Source of the DNA: Protostelium mycophagum
Lineage: Eukaryota > Evosea > Variosea > Protosteliida > Protosteliaceae
Direction of reading: 5' to 3'
NCBI GenBank assembly: GCA_002081555.1
Contig: MZNV01002212.1
Coordinates: 1-25,543 of the forward strand
Length of the DNA stretch: 25,543 bases
The notes under the pieces are model-generated. The model had not been told where the DNA came from, searched no databases, and worked only from the letters and a program-made list of their open reading frames with translations. Shown here one piece after another: positions 19,244-25,543 of this stretch. Within the stretch, counting starts at the first letter, position 1; each line of letters opens with the position of its first letter. The position numbers and the translations under genes were made by a program.

Positions 19244-20945
19244 TCAATCTTGTGAAGGACAGAATAGTGCAGAAATTAGATAGAGATATCTTACTTGGAC
19301 ATTCGCTTCGTCCACATCCTGCCTTGGGTCCATGTATCTGTGCGCTGTCAGAAGAATGTCTCGGTCATGTCATCATGACGGTCGTCGATGTCATGATGAC
19401 AGTATGACAATGGTCGAGATATCTTACGGTGGTGAAGGGGGAATACAGAAGAGTGACACCATGTTTCCAAACCATCCTCTATTGAAGGGGTTCGCGATGC
19501 TCACGTAGGTCTGAGCGAACTGCATGATATCAACACAAAACTGAACGTTTCCTTCTGTCTTTGCGCAGATGGAAATTTTTTAGATGTTGAAAGTTAATAA
19601 AATCATTTTGGCACAATCAATATCTTTCTCAAGCGAATGATCACTCAGAATCCCGCTCAAAACTATTTTTGAAATTCGAAAACTACTTACGTGTTCCTTT
19701 GTGCTGATGTTAATGGTAGCTAAATACCAGTGTAGTAAAGACAAGTAAGACACTGCTAAGAAGACTAATGCACAAAAGGCGGACAACAGTAAGCTCAGCA
19801 CCTCTTGTGCCCTCGACTGTCCATTCTCAGAAAAATCATCGAAATCTACGCGAAATTTCATCCAAATCTCACCCCGAGGCGGTCTGTCAGACTGTTGTCA
19901 AAACTACTCAGGCCGAGGGGTCCTCCTGGCCTGTTCCATAGAGCTAATTTTAGAACAGAGAAGGCGGTGATGTAGAAACAATTCCACAGAACGAGATTCA
20001 CGAACCACAGAAAAGTCCTGTAGTTCCTCCTGCCGATGCATGTCCCCGTCGTGTGTCACGTGAGTATTGTAGAACGTCAAAAACGATGAGGTATTTTTAT
20101 AGATATTGCAAGAATTTTAAATTTAGTTGCAGAAAAATCGTGGAAAGATTTCTATTTTGGCTACAACGTAAAAATGATGTCAAAGACTTTTGTGGAGAAC
20201 TACTTATCATGGACAATGATGATCGAATCGGTCCACGCAGTTGTCGCAGATGGAGCAATGCGAAGCCCTCGGAGGTCTGTACAAATTACACGTCTCTGTA
20301 TAATTTCAGAAACGTGCTTGTCCAAAATGGTCATCCACATCCTCTGTACAAAAAAATAAAATTACGCACCACACCATTTGACGTATAATATCTCATCTTT
20401 TCGAAGATGGACTTCGAAACGTTCGGGGATCTGAGGTGCCCATGGATCGTCTTTAAAGGATGAGCGGGATTATAATGAGTAAAGGCCATAAAAATGATTA
20501 CCACTCGGTTCTGTGTGCAATAAGACATGTCGTGGAAAGATACCTGGAGGCGTCAGTTGATCTTGGAAAAATGGAAGTTAATACCTGGATCGGTCATCGA
20601 CGTGATGAAAAGGAAACCAAAACACAAGAGCCAAGTATACACGTTGAAAACCAAGATGATTATCGTGTAGTTGCCTATGATACTGTTGAATAAATCTGGT
20701 ATTCTGGACGAGATCAGCTGGAGCAGTGGAAATATCACATACACTGCCCCTAGGAATGTTGCTTCTGGTGCGATTAACAAGAATACAGTAATATAGAAGT
20801 GGATGGAGTCTGGTCCAGTAACCATCCTCCCATCCATGTGGAATCTGTTTTTAGATGGCCATTTCTGCCATAGCCGGGTTGGCATGTCGCCTCTTGCCAG
20901 CAACCGGAAAAGTACATCGGTTGTAGAAAGAGATTTCGAAATCAT
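19244..20945 (-). CDS. DHHC palmitoyltransferase
   Basis: Integral membrane S-acyltransferase that attaches palmitate to cysteines of target proteins, normally at Golgi, plasma or other endomembranes. From ATG 20945 (or the next Met at 20888) it has [18 protein letters not shown], typical of the N-terminal region. Two hydrophobic helices (about 20810-20610), then TDPG, follow. The Cys-rich domain (about 20390-20010) is [32 protein letters not shown] and, after an intron, [13 protein letters not shown]. Two further helices follow, then the STKEH (TTxE-like) and [10 protein letters not shown] motifs. All zinc-binding Cys/His and the catalytic DHHC are present. The intron after CPW (20051-20207) has AT...AC ends. 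The C-terminus is uncertain: TAA at 19424-19426, or two more introns with near-identical GTAAGATATCTC donors (19345-19427, 19249-19294) and TGA at 19244-19246. The longer model is given. Confidence 0.85.
19368..19401. repeat. perfect 12-bp inverted repeat in a DHHC-gene intron
   Basis: TGTCATCATGAC (19368-19379) and GTCATGATGACA (19390-19401) with a 10-base loop, inside the 83-bp intron 19345-19427 (minus strand) if that intron is real. The arms are related to the TGATGACGTCATCA module of the Roco introns. Confidence 0.6.
20051..20207 (-). other. AT-AC intron interrupting the DHHC-CPW motif
   Basis: The coding strand reads ...CAT TGT CCA TG, then ATAAGTAGTT, and 157 bp later ...GTGACACAC before G ACG GGG ACA TGC. 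Only this joint gives [17 protein letters not shown] in frame. There is no AG near the required 3' border and no GT at the 5' border. ATAAGT matches the donor of U2-type AT-AC introns rather than the U12 ATATCC form, and I see no U12 branch site. It also contains a CGTTGTAG module (about 20161-20168). Confidence 0.65.
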
Positions 20946-21640
20946 GATGGAAGAAAACTCATCGTTCGTTGTCTTTATGTCTGTTTCATCAGCACTTCAC
21001 ACGACTCCTCGGGACGACTTGGTTCTGCGTGTATTTGAACCTTCAGGTCCTACTAATCGGCTCACTTTACACTGGAGTTTGTTATTGGTCAACATGCAAG
21101 TCGGTGAGTTCTTTGTCACAAAAAGCTATTCCTAAACCTGTTGTATTGATACAGAGTGACAATGATGATGAGATGCTTTATCCAACAAGAGGTATGTTCA
21201 TCTCTGCAATCGACTCAGCCCTTTGCAAAATGTAAGTGATGTAACGTTCGCATCATCTCATTCCAGCTTGGCGGATGCAGCATTTTCTGCTTCCGTTTCC
21301 TCTCCTTCAAACGGTTGCCCGCACTACAACGTTGCGAATGGTTAATGCTGCAATCGCGGTAGTTAACGCACAAGGAATTCTTGAGGACAAACCGAACAAA
21401 AAATCAAAAACAGCACCCATCACGTCATCTCGCATTTCGTCTCTTGCATACGACCCACGCACACTCTCAGGGCTCATCTATATCCCAACGTGGTATCTAA
21501 CTGAGAGGGAACTGATGCTATCCCAAAAGTGCTATTTAGATCCGTCACAACGAAGTCCATATCACATCAGGAATTCAGGTGCTATCATTCAGCACAAGGA
21601 CGCTTTTCCTGCTCAGAAATTCACACCTGTATCACCCTAA
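20944..21640 (+). CDS. hypothetical protein, four exons
   Basis: No family recognised. A consistent spliced frame runs from ATG 20944 (or ATG 20977) through introns 21100-21154, 21232-21266 and 21314-21362 to TAA 21638-21640, about 186 residues. All three introns are GT...AG, and the third contains CTACAACGTTG, the palindrome typical of introns here. Exon products include MLYPTRGMFISAIDSALCKI, a Lys-rich NKKSK stretch and SGLIYIPTWYLTEREL. No signal peptide, membrane helix or Cys motif is evident. Its first ATG overlaps the DHHC start codon on the other strand, so the true start is more likely 20977. That would leave a very short shared promoter. Confidence 0.5.
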
Positions 21641-21708
21641 ACAAAATGGCCCATATGAACCTCATTTTGGTTCACGTCACGCGTTGTAGATACTCGGAAT
21701 GTTCTTCC

Positions 21709-21714
21709 TTTATT
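21709..21714 (-). promoter_or_regulatory. polyadenylation signal of the small minus-strand gene
   Basis: AATAAA on the minus strand nine bases after the TAA of the 21723-21959 frame; it is the main support that this frame is a gene. Confidence 0.45.
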
Positions 21715-21722
21715 TTCTGAAA

Positions 21723-21959
21723 TTATCCCGGGGAAGGCCGCATCCGATAGTTTTTTACTGCGAAATGTGCCACAGAATAAAAGTGGTGCAGGCCCTTCCT
21801 TGGTCCGTCCGAGGGATGTAAAATGGAGGACTTTGGTTGAAAGGAGGAGGAAGATGAAATTTCGGCTGGGAATTTCTGTTCTGTTCTGTGACTTGAGACA
21901 AGTCGTCCAAGTTGGTTGATCAAGTTAAAGTGGTCCAAGGGATTCAACTTGAGAATCAT
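21723..21959 (-). CDS. small hypothetical protein, 78 residues
   Basis: Open frame from ATG 21959 to TAA 21723, with AATAAA nine bases later, the same stop-to-signal spacing seen in other genes here. The protein has NPLDHFNLINQLGRL near its start, a Ser-rich middle (SSSSSF) and a basic/aromatic C-terminus (LHHFYSVAHFAVKNYRMRP). I do not recognise a family. It is divergent from the Myb gene, with 122 bp between starts, and convergent with the four-exon unknown gene. It could instead be an exon of a longer transcript. A GAAATTTC at about 21857 lies inside the frame. Confidence 0.4.
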   Translation of the reverse strand: MILKLNPLDHFNLINQLGRLVSSHRTEQKFPAEISSSSSFQPKSSILHPSDGPRKGLHHFYSVAHFAVKNYRMRPSPG

Positions 21960-22081
21960 TTCTTCTTCTCAGACCGAACCGCAACACGCGGGTGTAATAC
22001 TTTATATTGTCAACTCTAAATTCCCTTTGAAACCGAGTCATCGTCATCATCCCACAACAATCCATTTAAAAAATCATTGAA

Positions 22082-23154
22082 ATGGAAGATGAACCATTTT
22101 ACACGATGACCCAGGGTTCGGTCCCAATAAACATCAACCAGAGTTCTAACGGTAGAACACATGCCAGAGGCAACAATAAAAGCTCGTGGTCAGCAGAAGA
22201 GGTGAGGTTCACGAAATTTCACACCGGAGTTTTTAAGCTGATTTGTCCGAAGGATCTACTTTTAAAAGAGGCTATCGAGAACAACAAGACCAGAAACTGG
22301 AAGCAGATAGCCGAGAACTTGCAGGGTCGTACTCACACCCAATGTTTGCATCGGTGGCAGAAGGTTTTAGACCCTCAGCTGATCAAAGGTGCCTGGACAA
22401 AGGAAGAAGACGAACTCCTTTCCAAGCTTGTCAGAGAACTGGGCCCCAGGAACTGGTCTCATATCGCCAACAAATTAAACGGACGCATCGGTAAGCAGTG
22501 CCGAGAGAGATGGTACAACCACCTGGACCCCGATATTAACAAGAACCCTTGGTCTACCGAAGAGGATATGACCATCATAAACGCCCACCAATCGATTGGG
22601 AACAAGTGGGCGGACATCGCTAAGCTCTTGCACGGTCGCCCTTCCAACGCGATAAAGAATCACTGGAATTCAACACTGAAGAGAAAGGCCATCGGTGGTG
22701 ACATGAAGCCAACACGGCGGACTGGATACAGCAGCCCAACTGTGGACTCTTCAGAGGAGTCTGATGTGGAACCAGAATATAAGAGAAGAAGATCATCATC
22801 CATCAAGAACGACACGCCGTATAGCATCAAGCACGAACTCAAGTACGATAACGCTATGGAACCAACGGATGTCCCCGCTATCTCTTTCAAGATGGAAGAA
22901 GACAGCTTACAACTAAATAAAGAGTTTTTTTTTGGAAATCAACTTTATATTCGGGGTTGTTGTGCCCCTTCTGGTTTCTTTGTACATAACCCTCACAGAA
23001 GTCTGACGTTCTTGTCCCCAGGTTCATGGTTGACCCGCAGACGCCACCTCGAAATGATTGCCGTCCGTATCACGCTCAAATTCATCCCTTTTTGGACGAA
23101 TTCAGAATTTATTATTTGCACCACTCCGCCCATCCCCCTCACGCCTCCGCATAA
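22082..23154 (+). CDS. R1R2R3-type Myb DNA-binding protein
   Basis: Nuclear DNA-binding transcription factor. ATG 22082 is followed by three Myb repeats. R1 (SSWSAEED...[24 protein letters not shown]) is split after SAEE by a 51-bp intron (22202-22252). R2 is [11 protein letters not shown]...[23 protein letters not shown]3 is [11 protein letters not shown]...[21 protein letters not shown]. The spaced Trp residues and recognition helices match c-Myb/MYB3R-type proteins. R2 and R3 are intact; the last R3 hydrophobic position is W in NHWNST as usual. Downstream is a basic patch (KRRRSSSIK), a likely nuclear signal. The frame runs unspliced to 23161, but an intron 22924-23021 (GT...CCCCAG) gives a more protein-like His/Pro-rich tail ([24 protein letters not shown]) ending at TAA 23152-23154. 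Family members regulate cell cycle or differentiation genes; the targets here are unknown. Confidence 0.9.
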
Positions 23155-23161
23155 TATCTAA

Positions 23162-24622
23162 GTGCGACAAGAACAGGTTCATTTTCCACGAAGGTAGAAG
23201 TAGACAAAATGTTCATCCTCCCACCTCTCCCACAACGGGTCATACTGTACATTAAAGGATCTAAAATGCATTGAGATTTCTGGTGATTTTCATATCGTCA
23301 CATACAGCTCTACGGTATTGGTGAGGTAATCAACGCACGTCATAAAAAAAGATCGAAGTCTACCCCCTTAGCCGCGGTCAGGTGTAGACCCGATCGAAAA
23401 CTCGATGAAATCCTGCACGACCTTGTCGTTAAGGAGACAACAGAACCTCGCATTCTTTCTCACTTTGTTGACCGACGAACAACAGACACACACCTCTGCA
23501 AGAAAAGATAGAGACAAGAGCAAGTGACAGAGCCGAGCTCACCGTTTGACTGACAAGCCAAAGAAGCAGTCGTCAACGGAAAACTGAGCAGGTGAAGTCA
23601 CTGCGTTCTGCCTCTCTGCAGGGTTGTCCTTGTCGCTGGTTTGTCATAGAATGTGCTCAGATGATACAAAGGCCAAAGAAAGATAAGTTCCGTTGCTCCA
23701 TCTGAACTGATGGCAGGTTGCCGACAGCATCGATGATGAAGGGGGTGGAAAGGTTGTCGATGCGGTTAGACGGATCTCTGGAGCTGACGGCCTGCTTTCG
23801 ACTGTGAAATGTATGTGTAAAGCGTTGTTTGAAGGCAGATCAATCGTCGAAGAACAATTCAAGCGGTCGACTTTTCAAAATCTCAATTTATTTTCCCATG
23901 CCGTCAGTGTACAAGGGTTCATCAACCAGAGATGAGAGATTCCCTCAAAGTTCCACTTGTAAAAATCTGCACACACAAAATGCTTGCTCGGCCCCAGAGT
24001 GCGTTTTGGCACCAAACCAGGACAAAATATCCTTGAACACAGCCAATTTGACTCACAAATACGACATTTGTAAGCTCTCTCTTGTTTCCAAAGATGTTCA
24101 TTTGAATACGGCTCAGAAGAAGCGCAATCAGATGGGGTATAATATTGGATGTCTGTTTGTATTTTCTGACATCAATATGAGTCGCTACAATTAGAAGAAA
24201 GAGAGGATGGACTTTTTTTGAAGATGAGAGTGACATCAATCCTACATCAGTTTCCTCCCTCATCTTGTTAGAGATAACAAATAGACCGAATAATACTGCA
24301 GGAATTTATGTAGGTGCCAACGCAGACAGAAACTGGAATTCAGTTACCACCACCATAACCGCATTTGGCGGTGTGCATGTTCCAAACCCCACCTGCAGCC
24401 ACACATACGGGTTCGCAACCATGAAGGGAAGTACCCACCTCTCGTACGTCCTCTAAACATTTGTAGAAATGGTTCCACTGTTTAGAGGCTATACATAAAA
24501 TGGGCTCTCGTAATCATCCTGATCGGAGGCTCACAATCACACAAGTATTTCACAGTCTATTATGACAACAGACAAATTTGGCATCTGATTACTAAAATAT
24601 GAAAATAAAATGGTGACTGACT
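23162..24622. other. 1.46-kb region without a gene I can support
   Basis: Best hint is on the minus strand: a canonical-looking intron at 23496-23542 (GTGAGCTCG...CTTGCAG) joins FSVDDCFFGLSVKR to GVCLLFVGQQSEKECEVLLSP with a stop at 23429. Upstream (about 23790-23690) a frame reads RIDNLSTPFIIDAVGNLPS, but I cannot connect the pieces. On the plus strand, frames at 23829-24194 and 24265-24456 are open but show no family features, and lack the intron modules seen elsewhere. No tRNA or rRNA is evident. Confidence 0.35.
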
Positions 24623-25543
24623 TTATTTGAATTTAAACTTTATATTCTTCTGTTCAGCCGGCGCAGAATATTGCAGACATTTCTTTGCCTTATCCGCAGT
24701 TTCCCTGTCTACAATGAGGCAGGTGTAGTCTGTACACTGTGCAGCCAAGATCTCTTTAAGCAATTCCACGACAAAAGAGGTAGGTAATTGTTCCTCTACC
24801 CCCTTTCTAGAAGGTTTTCTATCAGAGCTCTGAGAGGGAGGAGCAGCACCAGAACAATAAGGGGATCCATGAGAGAGCTGACAAGATCTGATAGACTGAT
24901 CACCTCCAACAACTGAAGATAATTCAGTATATTTGGCAAAGTTGATATTGATATCAATATTGATATTGACATCAATATCAATGTTGATATTAATTGACAT
25001 AACAAATTTTACTCACCATTTGGGGTTGCTTTGGCAAAAGATGGTATGGCTTCAATGACCACATTCTCACCACCAAGAACATCTCTGACATTCTCCTCTG
25101 CTCTCTTCTTCTGAACAGCCTCCTCCTTATCAACATCAATTGCTGCTTCTATATTTTGTTACAACATCTCCTGATCCAAAACTTACTCCTGTTTGCTTCA
25201 GCCCTCTCTTTTCTCTTTTGGCCCTCCTCTGGAGAATCTTTATCTTTAGTGCCATAATCACAATGCTCAACACAAACTATATTGGTCAAATTTTTAGAAT
25301 AGATTGGTATTGATGTTGATATTGGTATCAATATCAATATTAACATCAACTTTAACAATATTTTTAACACTTACATCTAGACCAATAGGCCCACACCTTT
25401 GAGTTGTGCTTGTTGTCACAATCACAACTATATCTGTAGTGACTGCTCTTTTTACCAGTTCTACCCTGAGTATGCCATGTCAAATTTTCATCAACTTATC
25501 TCAGTATTAGCCATTTCCACAAATGCTGGATCAACATAGCATC
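24623..25543 (-). CDS. unknown protein, C-terminal part (runs off window end)
   Basis: Four or more exons on the minus strand, stop TAA 24625-24623 with AATAAA overlapping it. Introns: 25276-25374, 25149-25186 and 24913-25016. The better supported exons give a charged, probably helical stretch (DKDSPEEGQKRKERAEANR, then DVDKEEAVQKKRAEENVRDV), then GGENVVIEAIPSFAKATPN, a Ser-rich linker, and a C-terminal block (FVVELLKEILAAQCTDYTCL...ETADKAKKCLQYS). Before 25375 two frames compete: VELVKRAVTTDIVVIVTTST or HYRYSCDCDNKHNSKVWAYW, and the joint near 25490 is unresolved. I do not recognise the family. The long introns hold TTGATA/TATCAA repeats and lack the GAAATTTC and GTTGTAG modules of the other genes. 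This may point to a different origin. Confidence 0.55.
24941..24998. repeat. TTGATA/TATCAA self-complementary repeat in an intron
   Basis: A run of TTGATATTGATATC-type hexamers in both orientations, including the palindrome TATTGATATCAATA. It lies in the middle of the 104-bp intron 24913-25016 and can fold on itself almost completely. Confidence 0.8.
25304..25350. repeat. second TTGATA/TATCAA repeat in the next long intron
   Basis: The same hexamer theme (ATTGATGTTGATATTGG / TATCAATATCAATATT) inside intron 25276-25374. Two of the three visible introns of this gene share it, while the 38-bp intron does not. Confidence 0.75.

Noticed and set aside
23829-24456. Plus-strand open frames as a new gene
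   Set aside because: No recognisable domain, no intron modules and no consistent splice joints; kept only as a region note.
24941-25350. CRISPR-like array from repeated TTGATA units
   Set aside because: Units are hexamers with no spacers, lie inside introns of a eukaryotic gene, and have no cas genes nearby.

Overview
The window is nuclear DNA from a eukaryote with very compact, intron-dense genes. Nearly every gene is split by introns of about 37-55 bp with GT...AG ends. AATAAA signals lie on or just after several stop codons. The gene families (an LRR receptor kinase, a Roco-family LRR-Roc-COR-kinase protein, a DHHC palmitoyltransferase, a three-repeat Myb and a secreted wall-type protein) fit a free-living amoebozoan-like protist. 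That assignment is an inference from gene content, not from a marker gene. I see no tRNA, rRNA, CRISPR array or bacterial operon.

Layout. 1-510 (-): N-terminal part of 6-phosphogluconate dehydrogenase, with a 110-bp tandem duplication across its first intron/exon border. 1024-1968 (+): a protein kinase whose catalytic-loop/DFG segment is damaged. 2233-9104 (-): a giant receptor kinase with a signal peptide, an LRR ectodomain, one transmembrane helix and a cytoplasmic kinase carrying tyrosine-kinase signatures. 9660-16676 (-): a Roco protein, LRR-Roc-COR-kinase-acidic tail, about 38 introns. 17440-18920 (+): a secreted Cys-rich protein with a CBM52-like module and two PIR-like domains, the second preceded by a partial duplicate that brings a stop codon. 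19244-20945 (-): a DHHC palmitoyltransferase with an apparent AT-AC intron. 20944-21640 (+): a four-exon unknown gene, head to head with the DHHC gene. 21723-21959 (-): a small unknown gene. 22082-23154 (+): an R1R2R3 Myb. 23162-24622 holds no gene I can support. 24623-25543 (-): the C-terminal part of an unknown gene whose introns hold TTGATA-type hairpin repeats.

The most unusual feature is the make-up of the introns. Four short self-complementary modules recur in them: GAAATTTC, GTGATGACGTCATCAC, GAGATATCTC and CTACAACGTTGTAG. They sit at or next to splice sites, so one half reads as a 5' splice site (GTGA...) or the other as a 3' splice site (...GTTGTAG, ...CATCACAG, ...AATTTCAG). Some Roco introns are little more than one such palindrome and may be as short as 25-27 bp. 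This looks like a family of introner-like or palindrome-derived introns. It is the candidate for a previously undescribed system here.

Functionally the window groups two large LRR kinases side by side on the same strand with genes for membrane lipidation, wall/cyst material and transcription. I see no evidence that they form one pathway.
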